Notes: generated by a model not told the origin, from the sequence alone. A stretch of 64,000 bases of DNA from Lineus longissimus (GCF_910592395.1 NC_088311.1:5024501-5088500); one strand, 5' to 3'; numbered from the stretch's first letter, positions 54,243 to 64,000 are shown. Numbers and translations: made by a program.

Positions 54243-55318
54243 ATTCGATCTGGGTTGGTATAGAGACATAATGTAAGAGGGCCATAAAATTGGACTTACT
54301 TGGTTTCTTTTCTTTTCTAATATTTAGTTATCTATATTTTCGAGATTATATGTTTGGTTGAAGTTATGTTTTGAATAAGATTGTTCAAAATGTATTGCTA
54401 TTGCTTCAATGAGTGAAACATCATCATTTGTAGAGTAAAATCATTTGTTCTGTGGTTGTGTTGCTGCATGTTTTCCTGTTTGAGTTCAAAGGTTTTTAAA
54501 GGGAGCTCTTAGTCACTGCCACTTAACATTCTCCACATATATCTGGGCTGATGGAACTCCTCCAACAAGGACTTGACCACACAAGAACCAGGAAACATGA
54601 TGAAGACTGAAGATGTACGAACACATTCATTCACTTAACTTCTAACTCCTATTAATGTACTACTAGGCATTTTTATTTAATTAGACCATCATTATTTAGA
54701 TTCCACCTGAACATTGCTCATTTCATCAAAACAGCAGATAAATTTAATCTGTCATACATGTAGTTTGCACCAACCTGACCAATGCCTCATACTGCTTAAC
54801 GAGACTCCGACAAGAACTGTCATTTATTGTAGCGTTTCAAACAGAAGCTCATGAGGGCTGGTTAAGGTATTGTTGGGTTGAACTGTAAATATGCTTCTTG
54901 TTTAAGGAGGAGTGCAAGTTATTATTGGGCCAGCACTAACGCATACTTCAGAGATCCTGTGAATTGGGTGCTGTACATGTATGAAAAGTTGTTAGGATAT
55001 TTGTGTCATTTTCCTCATGCACCCAACAGTGCTTCCAAACAGGAACACTTCAAGCATACTAAGACCGCTCCTTCTGATTTTTTCTTAGACAATGTTATAG
55101 TGTGAATAGTTGTAATACATGACCATGTGCCAAGTTCAGATGAGCTACATGAACATTTATCATACCGTTAGTAGAATAAGAACAACGTCAATCCTTTTAA
55201 GTTTTAGGCACAAGTAAGTTACATGTATCATTCATTGATGAGCCCGAATCGAACTTGACCCAAGGACAGAATGTTTTTATATGAAAAACTTGCATATACT
55301 GGTAACAGGACATTAGTA

Positions 55319-55516
55319 TACTGTAGTACGGCAAGCCTGATATTTTTCGCGACTTTTGCAAGAGGGGGTAGTATACTCATGAACTCATGGGGCGCGAAAA
55401 TGTTTCACTTATTGGTTTTATCATTGGAAATGCACCCAATTTGCAACAACAAATTGAAGCAAAATCTGAAATTAATGCTTTCGCGAAAATATAGGGCCAC
55501 AAAAGGGTTTACAGTA
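55319..55516. mobile_element. About 200-bp MITE with TACTGTA ends and CGCGAA arms
   Basis: The element begins TACTGTA and ends TACAGTA. The inner arms match: ATATTTTTCGCGA on the left, and ATATTTTCGCGAA when the right end is read in reverse complement. The possible TA duplication at both edges suggests a Tc1/mariner-type non-autonomous element. It lies about 520 bp beyond the PPP1R8 stop codon, in its downstream flank. Confidence 0.6.
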
Positions 55517-55679
55517 GTTTGCTAATACTGTACAACACTGGTATATCAAGCTTTGTATTAAATTGCATGAAAAGTAATGGATAAGGATTGTAGCAGTTCA
55601 TGGAAAAGATAAGAAATGTATATTTTTGATGTAAATAAATGAAAAACGACGAAGTGTACAGTAAAATGTTTGTTCTGAT

Positions 55680-55685
55680 TTTATT
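55680..55685 (-). terminator. Candidate polyadenylation signal for PPP1R8
   Basis: TTTATT on the plus strand, AATAAA in the gene's orientation, 350 bp after the PPP1R8 stop codon. The distance and the T-rich context are suitable. There is no transcript support. Confidence 0.35.
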
Positions 55686-56036
55686 TCTCATGACATGTTA
55701 ATGACCCGAACATAATAACATGGACTGTTCACATGCCTTGAAGATGGCAACAAGTCTAAGCTAAACAACAACATGATACGCGCACACTGCACAGGGCCTA
55801 CCTACATGCACATATATTCTGTAAATGCCTTGATTCGTTAACTTGAAAATGATTCCATTTACAAATAGGTTGCAGTTTTATAGGGGTCACTAGTGACAAT
55901 GTTCAATAGGAATAGTCACATATTTAGCGAGGCACTTTTGTATAAAAATCAGTACATGTTACCTGGCCCAACTGACCGGATTAAAATGTTCAGTCAAATT
56001 CACCTATTTCTTCCCAAGCAAACACTAGTCCACACT

Positions 56037-58605
56037 TCACACAAGTAATGAAGGAGCAGGTTTCTTTCCAGGCCATGCCTCCTTGGCATATTTTTTCTTT
56101 TTTGGTTCTTTCGATAGGTCCTCCTGAACAACATGAATAGGTGGTGCCAGATTCACCGGGATAATGTTCGCATGCATTGGCTCAATGTCAGGTGCAAGAT
56201 TAGGAACTGGCAGTCCGAGTTTAGCTGCGATACTTAGCGTACCGAGAGAAGAGGTTGGCAAGTGGTGATCGTCGCCTCCTGAACCGGGCAGATCACTGTA
56301 CAGATCATGATGACGAAATGCTGGATGATGAGCTTTTTTACTATACTGGTCCGATCCGATACCCAAAGGTGCATTCTCCAAACGCATTTTCTGCAAACAT
56401 AAAGCATGTTTTAGTGGCTTGAATACAATAAGAAAACCACACAAGTGGCTGATCCGAGTATACAGATTGCACGAGATAAATTTCTACGGCCGGAAAGCAC
56501 GAGACCGCAGGCTTCGGAGATTTATTTTTTAAAAAGCATTGTATCTACAGTGCTGCCATCTTACCTTTGTTGGTACAATTTTTGTCTGTATAAGATTTCT
56601 AAACCTTCCTATCGTTGGGTCAATATCCTCTGCAAATGATAGAAAAAATGCTAACTTGAGTAATGAAGATCTATGTAAAAAAATTATCAGATTCAAAGCA
56701 ATTAAAAAACTACAACAATTACTGAGCTTTTGCTCTGATTGTTATTACATGTATCTTGACCATTTCCTCAGTAGACGCAATAGTATGTATGTAGCTGTGC
56801 TGGAGGTATTGTCTTCAGTCAGACAGATTGTGCCTTTGTCCTCATTGCCACTAACACATAGCATCGCTTTACCTGGGTTGATAATTTCTTCGTCTTCATT
56901 GAACTTTATGCGAGTAGATGCCCGTTTTCTTTTCAAAGGATTTTTAGAATTATCTGGCAAGTCACCCATGTTAGTAACACGTCGATTATGAGCCGTGTTG
57001 AATTCTGTCAAATTCTGAAAAAGATATTTTTGCGAATGAAAAGAGCAGTAAAAAAATGTCAAAAAGCAAGCGCAACAGCTTACAACAACAACTGAACCTG
57101 CCCACATTTTGTCCAGCTGGTCAAGGGGAATGATAATAATATTTGAATCACACCATTCCTTCATGTCAAGAGCCATAATACAAGAAAGATTGATAGTGCC
57201 GAGACATATTATATCACTCGAGTGCCTCCATACACAAATTTGACTCCAATCGCACACTTACATCTAATTCTGTTTCTGTCTCAGGTAACCCAAGTAAGCC
57301 ACCTTCCTTATCATCAGTTTTATCATCATCGCCATGTCCTGTCTGCATTGACTGCGGCCTCTCTCGAATCAGATACTTTCGTGTTGAAGCACCGAAGTGA
57401 AGTTCTGTTTCGAGAGGCACTGCTTGAGGCTTCTTATTTTCCAGTCGTATTGATCCAATATAAGTGCCATGAGCTGCAAAAGAAAAACATGTTTTAAGGA
57501 TTGCAAAATCTTGAACATGTAAGCACAGGTGAATTTTGGCAGCCAACAATTTCTTACTGACCCGGAGGTTCTAAATTTGCTTTTTCCCACTGGAATGAGA
57601 AGTTCGATTTACAGTGCTGCCCAGAATACTGCACTGAAGCACTTATCTTCCTCCTAGTTCTCTAGAAAAGAATGACACTTACTGCTTCCAAGGTCAATGA
57701 TGAATGGTCGTGCCAGATGCTTGTGCCAGATGAGGGCCGAGTGAACTCTTGAACATGACTGATGGTCAATAGGGAAATCACACAGCTGCTTGTTACGGCC
57801 AAAGAAATAACACTTCTTTTCATCTATCATCAATTTCTGAAAGAAATAATCAGACTTCATACAAGCTGGCTCATACTTAAAACAAGCTAGGAAAAGGAAG
57901 AACAACACAATCACATTTATGTAGGTCATGCTATAACCGTGTCTCTATTTCTCAGACAAACTGTTGATACATCAATGACCTTTCAGTGTAGCACATTTTG
58001 TTGTGAGCCACATCATTGAAAGATGAAGCACAGCTCTGTTCATGTGCATATATTTCAACAACATCACTTATTTATTCCTTTGAACACAAATCAGTGGAAT
58101 CATGGCCAACAGAACAATCAGCAACATTACCGTCAGGAAAAAATGACAGAGAAAAAAAAACTGCAACATCTTTGTTGCCTATTTTTACCTGGACCATCTT
58201 CCCATCCTTCGTGACATCTAAATGAAGTCCAGGAGGCGGCTTCCCTGCCCTGGAGAGAAACAGTTTACATTTCATAATTGCAGAACTGGTACGGTAATAG
58301 AATGAGAGGAGCAAAAGGTAGGCCGGGGGGGGGGGGGGGTGTCTAGAAACAAGAACGCGTTGGCTGTGCAGCAATGCACTGATAAAATGCACTCAATCTC
58401 TGCACTGCAATAACTGACCATCTGTTTTGGAGGTTTTTTCACGCAATAAAGCACTTCGTGGCGGATGATCGCCCATTTTGTTGTGTTCTTCGCGTCTTTT
58501 AGATTCTTTCTGGGCTTTGCTTATGCTCATTGCATGAATTTTGAGCCTAAAAAGGGGTATTTACCACGAGGGAACCTCAAAATTATTGACCAAAGGGCCA
58601 GACAT
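56037..58605 (-). CDS. PPP1R8: Nuclear inhibitor of protein phosphatase 1 (NIPP1)
   Basis: A nuclear scaffold that binds and targets PP1 and takes part in pre-mRNA splicing and chromatin regulation. The seven exons are 58605-58565, 58249-58189, 57836-57683, 57473-57262, 57014-56873, 56629-56565 and 56390-56037. All borders are GT-AG with matching phases, giving 342 aa (human 351). The tiny first exon encodes MSGPLVNNFEVPS and joins through Trp14 to AGKPPPGLHLDV. The FHA domain spans about residues 15-115 with GRN at 47-49, SCSRVH at 61-66 and THGT at 86-89. LLGLPETETELD and NLTEFNTAHNRR follow, then the PP1-docking RVxF-type motif RIKF at 191-194 with EDEEIINPEDIDP. The C-terminus (KKKKYAKEAWPGKKP, ending in SLLV) matches the RNA-binding tail of the family. 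It is head-to-head with the TMEM14 gene. Confidence 0.95.
58325..58339 (+). repeat. Poly-G homopolymer (15 G)
   Basis: A run of 15 G within PPP1R8 intron 1, 75 bp upstream (in gene orientation) of exon 2. On the sense strand it is poly-C and may contribute to a pyrimidine-rich region. Confidence 0.95.
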
Positions 58606-58919
58606 GTTTATTTTGAACTGAGCATGCGCGAGAGATATTCCAAAGTTGGAAAATAAATTTGACATAAAACATCCCAATGGTTTTATCATAAGTACACAAT
58701 CTTGACAACCAAAAACAGATAATTGATCACTTTTAGTTATCTTTTATGAAATATCCGTTTGTTTGCCTTCTAATTGAGTGTATTGTCAAATAGTACTCCA
58801 AGTTACATCTGCAGGTATTACAACGTTTGAAGCATAACTTGCTGCTACAGTTTCCGCATTTTCCGATTTGGACTGTTCTCGACTTAATTTTGTCCCTTTA
58901 TCTCCATTAGTACATAAAT
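58606..58919. promoter_or_regulatory. Shared divergent promoter of PPP1R8 and the TMEM14 gene
   Basis: Only 314 bp lie between the two start codons. At 58619-58630 the minus strand reads CGCGCATGCTCA, one mismatch from the NRF1 consensus YGCGCAYGCGCR. NRF1 sites are common in TATA-less bidirectional promoters of housekeeping genes. No clear TATA box is seen. The site lies 14 bp upstream of the PPP1R8 ATG, so it may fall in its 5'UTR. Confidence 0.6.
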
Positions 58920-60086
58920 ATGGCTCTTGACATTGTTGGGTTTGGTTATGCTACCATTGTAGCACTTGGTGGCATCGTTGGTTACATGAAAGCGGGTATG
59001 TTGATGCTGATTCAAGTCATTTTACCTTTCAGTTTCAGTCACTTCAGTTAACAATGTTGGTGTAAAAGGAATTTTAGTCCCCTGGAGAAAAAGTCCATGG
59101 ACATATTCAAATATTGTTGATGATAACTGAGGACCTTTCAAGGAAAGGGCAGGGAAGGGACTGACCCACACCTTCTCTTACTTTTTCTGTAATATAGGAA
59201 GTACCATATCCTTGGTTATGGGTGTGACATGTGGCAGCCTGCTCGGGCTCGGGTCTTACTTGATGACGAATAACCCCAACAATGTGTACCTGTCCTTGGG
59301 TGAGTAGAGAATACAAATAATTTCAATACATATCATATCATATGCATGCCTACAAAAATTATAAAGATGTATTTTGTCTTGTGTGCTGGTGGTTGTGACA
59401 ACACCGTTTAATAGGTCATGTACATAGGTGCCAACAATAGCAAATTAGCATGCTATGTGTTCATTTTTTCCGTTAATATTGTAATGTAAATATGAAAATC
59501 CCGTGAAGAATCTGGCACCCCTGGTGGTAGAAAGGTGAACTAGTTTAGTTGGCATCACTTCATGGACACATAAGATGGAAGTGTTCCTATACTCGATGCT
59601 CGCAGTCAGTGTTAGTGTAATGAACTACTTTAGTTGATTTTATATTTTCTGATAATCTTTCAGCTGTCTCTTCTCTTCTGACGGGAGTGATGGGATACCG
59701 ATTTTCTAAAAGTGGCAAATTCATGCCAGCAGGGATGGTGGCAGTGTTGAGGTAAGAAGAATTGATATACTGGTAACACTTTGCAGTTAGCACTGAGGTG
59801 AAACTAAAAGACTAAGAGCCAGAGAATTCAACGTGATGACTTAAGTTTTCTAGCTTTGTAAAAAAACCTGTCCATTCCTTGTCATAGGTGATGTCAGTGT
59901 GATCAGGGACATATGGATTTGATTGCACTAATTGTGATCTTCATAAACATTCTAGACCAGAAAAAAGTTTGTATCCATGATTACTGCAGCCTTTAATTCA
60001 CTACTATCCATTCTTTTGTTGATTCCATCATTTCTAATTTCAGTTTGGTGATGGTAATGCGACTGGCTCCACGGTTGATGAAGTGA
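58920..60086 (+). CDS. TMEM14: TMEM14-family small membrane protein
   Basis: A member of the TMEM14/UPF0136 family, small organellar membrane proteins; vertebrate TMEM14C is a mitochondrial inner-membrane protein needed for haem synthesis. The exons are 58920-58995, 59198-59299, 59664-59751 and 60044-60086, all GT-AG and phase-consistent, giving 102 aa (human TMEM14A has 99). The protein starts MALDIVGFGYATIVALGG and continues GYMKAGSTISLVMG. It then has GLGSYL and the hallmark MGYRFSKSGKFMPAGM (residues 69-84), ending MVMRLAPRLMK. Glycine-rich hydrophobic segments near 5-24, 28-48, 58-71 and 80-96 fit the family's membrane helices. The short N-terminus and MxLIGFGYA-type start are closer to TMEM14A than to TMEM14C, but the paralogue cannot be fixed from one sequence. 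Confidence 0.92.
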
Positions 60087-60820
60087 ATGATTCTTGCAAA
60101 TGCTACGTCCATGAGATTAATAAACAGATAATAAAGATAATAATTCAGAAAGATATGCAAGGCTTTTTTCCACAAAAGATCCATCTACCAAATGTGGCGA
60201 TTATTAAACATTCGGTCCAGGCTTCCATAAGTAAAAAAATAATGCACAAACTGATTTCTGAGACAGCTGGAATGAATGGAGAAATATGAGAGTTCTCCAT
60301 TCTTTAATTTGAAAGTTGCTGGGTGCTGTTTTAAAACTGTTAATATGTATTATACATGTATTAAATGTTTGTAAGTATTAGATTGAATGTAATTCATTAA
60401 TACGATCTATCTGATATTCATCTTGGGATTCCATTGATCACCTTATCATTGCTACAAATTAATACATGATGTCGCTGTTTACTGTTTGTATTTCTGTATA
60501 TTTATCGATGCACCTTTTAAGGGAAGGTGAGGTCCATAGAGAATTTATATGTAAATTAGTAAACTAGGATTCGGTAGCCAACAGCCGTTAGGACCAACGA
60601 TTAAGGGTTTGTAATGACTTTTAACTATTAGACACCAGCCACACTCAGTGACCACTTATGAGTCTACATTTAGTTAAACTCTTGCCAGATCAGGCTAATT
60701 CTATGTTGTTGGTCAAGTGCAACCCAACTTAAGCTGGAGCCTCCCAGACTTAAGAGCCTGGCACAGATCCAAACGATCATTCCTCTTTCGGCACATTAAC
60801 TAAGTATTTTTGCTCAAGTC

Positions 60821-60826
60821 AATAAA
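60821..60826 (+). terminator. Candidate polyadenylation signal for TMEM14
   Basis: An AATAAA 735 bp after the TMEM14 stop codon and just before the minisatellite. A second AATAAA at 60119 lies only 33 bp after the stop. Either could be used, and there is no transcript support. Confidence 0.3.
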
Positions 60827-60947
60827 ACTCAGTATTTTTAATCATTGGCGTCTTCATATATTCTATTTTGGTTTGTTGTTTAACAAAGATGCCAGTTACA
60901 CTTGTTGGGTTGTGATTTCCTCAAGGCATATCCTCCAATCACTAACC

Positions 60948-61400
60948 TAGATCCTTCGGACATGGTTTGACCAGCCTAGTGATTGTGACTTGTCTTCAGA
61001 GCAGTTACTAGATCCCACAGACCTCAGTTGACTGGTGTGATTGTGACTGTCCTCAAAGCAGTAACCTGGATCCCATGGACTTCGTTAGACCACCAGCCTA
61101 GTTGTGACTGGCCTCCAAGCAGTAACCTAGATCCCAGGACTTCGTTAGACCAACCTGGTTGTGACTGTCCTCCAAGCAGAACCTGGATCCCAAGGACCTC
61201 ATTTTACTAGCCTGGTTGTGACTGCCTTCCGAAAAGTACTCCGACCTTGTTTGACCAGCCTGGTTGAGACTGTCTTCCGAGAAGTATTCTGCTCTGAGCT
61301 TGTTTGAACAGCGTGGTTGAGACTGTCCTCGAGGAGTTAACTAGATCCCTAAGACCTTGTTTGACCATCATGGCTGTCCTTCAAGTAGTAACCTCATGAC
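60948..61400 (+). repeat. Degenerate minisatellite, about 57-bp unit
   Basis: The phrase TTGTGACTG or TTGAGACTG recurs at 60983, 61041, 61102, 61159, 61216, 61264 and 61317, with spacings of 48-61 bp. Each unit continues with TCCTCCAAGCAG, AACCTAGATCCC and a GACCTTGTTTGACCAGCCTGG-like end. Diverged single units follow near 61485-61620 and again at 63314-63395, between the second and third signal-peptide exons. Frames across it are not preserved, so it is probably non-coding. Confidence 0.85.
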
Positions 61401-61721
61401 TACAGTCACTGTTCGGTTAGTCAAAGAGCTGATGGTGGTCGAACGACCCATGTCCTTCCTGGATACTACTGGCCTTGTTTGACCTTGTACTTTGACTGGT
61501 TGTGGCCTATAGTCCAGTCGTCTTGTCTGACAAGCATATGGCAAGCAGTTCGTGGCTATAGGATCCTGGTGATCTTGGCTGTGATTGTCCTCATGGCAGT
61601 GAACTAGATATTTGACTTGGCTCAGCACTGTTGAGAAGTGATAAGATTTCAAGTTATCAGATGTCCTTGGTTCAAACATGAGCAGCACAACTTCAAACTA
61701 CATTAGGCCTACTATAAACCG

Positions 61722-61930
61722 CCAAACTTTCGTGGGCGTTTTATTTTTCGCGGGTTTCGCGAATATTTACTTTGATTCGCGAATATAAAACTTGCGAAAA
61801 TGATAAGTCTATTCGGAAAACGGAAAGACCAATGTAATACGTCAAAATAGAGATCGTGAAAAAGCGAATTTTTAGAACTTTTTTGCGAATCAAAAAGCGC
61901 CAAAATATGAAAATATTGCGTTCGCAGTAA
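61722..61930. mobile_element. CGCGAA-rich MITE-like segment
   Basis: The region is dense in TTCGCG/CGCGAA/TTGCGAA words in opposed orientations: TTTTTCGCGGGTTTCGCGAA near the left end, and GCGAATC followed by AAAGCGCC and CGTTCGCAGTA toward the right. The ends are only loosely complementary (TACTATAAACCG against TATTACTGCGAACG). It resembles a decayed relative of the element at 55319-55516. Confidence 0.45.
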
Positions 61931-62079
61931 TAGATCTTATCACGAATCTGATACTTCGAAGAGACCCTCTCATGTTGTCCCGCACCGGTAATGACATAAA
62001 CTAAAAAATAAGTTGATAAGATAAATTATGGTGTTTGCTTTCGAAGAACGATTTGACCGACTGCCTTCCACCAAGCAAC

Positions 62080-62185
62080 ATGTCTTGGCTGCGACTTCTT
62101 CCTCTTGTGTTAGTCATCGTCTGGGATCACCAACTGGTTGAGGCCTTTCTCAATAGCAATGGACATCTTGAGTTGATCGGCTCTG
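62080..62185 (+). CDS. Signal-peptide exon, copy 1 of 3, secreted protein of unknown family
   Basis: The ATG at 62080 opens a classic secretory signal. The segment MSWLRLLPLVLVIVW is followed by DHQ and LVEA, with likely cleavage after the Ala at about residue 22. The mature part begins FLNSNGHLELIGS, and the exon ends in phase 1 at a consensus donor (GTAAGC at 62186). The frame would stay open through the donor to 62361. The start context (CAAGCAACATG) and a GATAAG at 62016 are shared in form with copies 2 and 3. I cannot name the family, because only the leader exon is visible and I found no downstream exon for it in the window. Confidence 0.6.
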
Positions 62186-63055
62186 GTAAGCCTATTCTTG
62201 ACCAAATCAATAGCGTTTTAAACCTGCTTTCTTGTATTATCATAAAAAATCCAACGCTTGTAGAACTTGCAGCAAAACTACACCGCCGCAACCCCCCTTC
62301 GAGCGACAAAGTACGAACTACGAAGGTATGTTGTGTCATCAATCATCCTGACGATCAGTGATTATAAATATACTCCGCCTCTCGATATTTCCATTTTTTA
62401 TATTTCAATATAACATTTCAAGTTGTGTATACGATGTAAGAGTATCAAAAACCTGTATCTCAGGATGGTCATCAATAGTCCTGTGTGCTTATTCATTTTA
62501 CACGCCACTTCGTCGTCCGTAGCTTTTCAAGAGTTGTGCAACCTGCCTATCATATACTGTCTCTAAAGGAACAATCGTTTGAGTAAAATGTCTCGCAAAT
62601 TTGGGACTGTAGTTCAAAGTTTGGAAGTCGTCTGACACCCCTCTATATGATAGTAGATACGGGCGCATGGAATGAACTGCGCTGGAGACGGTCCAAAGGC
62701 AGAGCCAAAATGCGCGCGCGAGCCTCGTTCGGTTTGGCTGCGCCCGAGGATTCTCAGTTTAGCACTGACACTAACGAAGGAGATGCGAGAAGTAGGCATG
62801 GCAGGTATCAGCCGATAGTTCACGCGATCATGCAAAGACCAATCATCAAATAATGATACGATTGTACCTCCAACATTTGGTAGGCGTCATTAATCCTGAG
62901 TGCAACAATTACGACCTCCTTAAAGATCCTTATCAATTTTTTACGAGTTGTGATGGCCGTTTCCGATACCGGTACTAGAAGAAGATAAGTATATACGTGT
63001 AGTGTCCACATACACGATGATTTTTTTGAACGAGAGTACCTGGTAAGACAACATG
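62186..63055 (+). other. Spacer between signal-peptide exons 1 and 2
   Basis: No exon that would continue copy 1 was recognised. Overlapping open frames on both strands at 62614-62853 lack motifs. A TATATA lies at about 62990, roughly 65 bp before copy 2, next to a GATAAG at 62984. Confidence 0.5.
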
Positions 63056-63130
63056 ATGTCCTCGTTGGAACTTGTTATACTGGTTGTGCTACACCCTCTT
63101 GTCTTATCCCCTGGTTGAAGCTGGGTCATT
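63056..63130 (+). pseudogene. Signal-peptide exon, copy 2 of 3, frameshifted
   Basis: From the ATG at 63056 the frame reads MSSLELVILVVLHPLVLSPG and stops at 63116. The conserved CTGGTTGAAGCTGG (63111), which would encode LVEAG as in copies 1 and 3, lies 55 bp after the ATG and so is out of frame. A net change of 1 or 2 bases in the hydrophobic core separates it from copy 3. No donor follows at the expected place. It is either a decayed copy or carries a sequencing error. It shares the upstream GATAAG (63056 minus 72 bp) and the GAGTACCT...AGACAACATG start context with copy 3. Confidence 0.6.
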
Positions 63131-63899
63131 CATGCCCGATTCAACTGAGAAACATGAGCTGCAACATGTCTTCTTCGATCTTACAAATCTATCCCAGGAC
63201 AAAACATTTGGTTGTGACTTGTTTGCGTCTTCTGTGCAATGGCCGATGTCGCGTTGCTATGATTTGACAAGCCAGGGTGTCCTCGGAGCAATGTTCAAAT
63301 ACTGCTCTCCTGTATGTGGTTTGACAACGTGGTTGTGACTATCTTTTGAGCAGTGCTGACTTTGTGCTGGTTGTGACCGCCATTTGAATCGTGCCGCGGT
63401 GATGGTTTTCGGAGGACTGGTGGAAATCACAACAAAACAAAAATAAGCTGTGATGAAGAAGACGCCATTTCGTTGTGCTAGTCACCAGGGAATGACAAGC
63501 TAGCTGAGGAGACCACCACTAATTTGAATTGTTAATCGCGTCCTCTAGAACTTGCAAACATCATTCCATACGACCTTCCGCTTGCCTTCCTGTCACTTTC
63601 CCGGAACCCGAGTAAACATCCGCACACTGCTCGCGTTTGTGGAGAATGTGTCGATTTTCTGGCAAAATGGTGTTAAAGCTAAAAGTTTGATAACAACGTA
63701 CTGTTGTTTCCGGTGAAGTTTATCATTTGGTGTTTCCTTCTTGAGGCACATCATCAACTTTAAACTACATCACCAAGATCGTTATCAAAGGTTTGACCTG
63801 TTTCGAATAATATTATCTTGATGACAATGAAGATAACAAATCAAGTGAAGCCTTCCGGGAGAATCATTCGATTTCGGACGCGAGTACTTACCAGACATC
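63131..63899 (+). other. Spacer between signal-peptide exons 2 and 3
   Basis: It contains one or two diverged units of the 57-bp minisatellite (63314-63395), but no recognised exon. An open frame continues from copy 2 to 63338 without a donor and ends inside the minisatellite-like unit, so I do not treat it as coding. Confidence 0.5.
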
Positions 63900-64000
63900 A
63901 TGTCCTCGCTGGGCGTTCTTACTTTAGTGGTTCTAACTCACTTTTTGTCTCACTCACTGGTTGAGGCTGGGGTGATTGGCAATGTAATAAATACGGGTTT
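63900..64000 (+). CDS. Signal-peptide exon, copy 3 of 3, partial at window end
   Basis: The ATG at 63900 opens MSSLGVLTLVVLTHFLS followed by HSLVEA, with a predicted cleavage after the Ala at residue 23. It continues GVIGNVINTG to the window edge. The last bases (ACGGGTTT) would place a GT at the same phase-1 position as the donor of copy 1, but the donor cannot be judged because the window ends. A GATAAC at 63832 lies 68 bp upstream. Family and function are unknown. Confidence 0.6.
   Translation, partial: MSSLGVLTLVVLTHFLSHSLVEAGVIGNVINTG

Larger units (their letters stand above)
49849..56036. other. Convergent intergenic region between SLC35E1 and PPP1R8
   Basis: This is 6.2 kb with no recognised coding exon. 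It contains the 3'UTRs of both convergent genes, a tRNA-like element (53209-53283), a hAT-like MITE (53983-54242) and a mariner-like MITE (55319-55516). A small open frame at 52674-52904 (+) was not recognised. Confidence 0.6.
60087..62079. other. Intergenic region with minisatellite, downstream of TMEM14
   Basis: No coding exon was recognised. The first part is probably the TMEM14 3'UTR, with AATAAA at 60119 and 60821. It is followed by a degenerate minisatellite (about 60948-61400, with scattered units to about 61620) and a CGCGAA-rich MITE-like segment (about 61722-61930). Confidence 0.6.

Noticed and set aside
58272-58520. Minus-strand frame starting at an ATG near 58473 as the first exon of PPP1R8
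   Set aside because: Its possible donor (GTCAGT) leaves phase 1, whereas exon 2 needs phase 2. The 41-nt exon at 58605-58565 fits the phase and gives the conserved Trp before AGKPPPG.
1-64000. CRISPR array, operon or prokaryotic promoter structures
   Set aside because: No regularly spaced identical repeats exist, and the intron-containing animal genes show that the sequence is eukaryotic nuclear DNA.

Overview
This is a nuclear window from an invertebrate animal. Genes are multi-exon with GT-AG introns and long AT-rich non-coding stretches. Several mobile-element remnants are present and no operons. Five conserved animal genes can be rebuilt exon by exon, all with consistent splice phases and near-human protein lengths. 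The exact taxon cannot be fixed. The frequent ACATGTA words and the large, repeat-bearing introns would suit a marine lophotrochozoan or an invertebrate deuterostome, but that is an impression rather than proof.

Layout. Positions 1-11824 are non-coding, with degenerate duplications and two CTCF-like motifs. A DMRT4/5 (DMRTA-type) transcription factor follows on the + strand. Its DM-domain exon (11825-12248) and DMA-domain exon (26707-27557) are split by a 14.5 kb intron that carries a 5'-truncated LINE flanked by a probable target-site duplication. Positions 27558-42163 hold no recognised gene; one possible orphan exon lies at 38246-38376 (-).

From 42 kb to 60 kb the window is gene-dense. 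Fukutin (FKTN, -, 42164-46325, 8 coding exons) lies head-to-head with SLC35E1 (+, 46925-49848, 6 exons), with 599 bp between start codons. After a 6.2 kb gap with two MITEs and a tRNA-like element comes a second head-to-head pair: PPP1R8/NIPP1 (-, 56037-58605, 7 exons) and a TMEM14-family gene (+, 58920-60086, 4 exons). Their start codons are 314 bp apart and a near-consensus NRF1 site lies between them. SLC35E1 and PPP1R8 are convergent.

The last 4 kb is the least expected part. A degenerate minisatellite of about 57 bp (about 60.95-61.4 kb) is followed by three related signal-peptide exons in the same orientation (62080, 63056 and 63900). The middle one is frameshifted and the last runs off the window. 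They look like the start of a tandem family of secreted-protein genes, or a set of alternative first exons, of unknown function.

Functionally, fukutin acts in Golgi O-mannosyl glycan synthesis on alpha-dystroglycan. SLC35E1 is an orphan member of the nucleotide-sugar/triose-phosphate transporter superfamily. NIPP1 is a nuclear PP1 regulator and TMEM14 proteins are small organellar membrane proteins. The DMRT gene is a developmental regulator.
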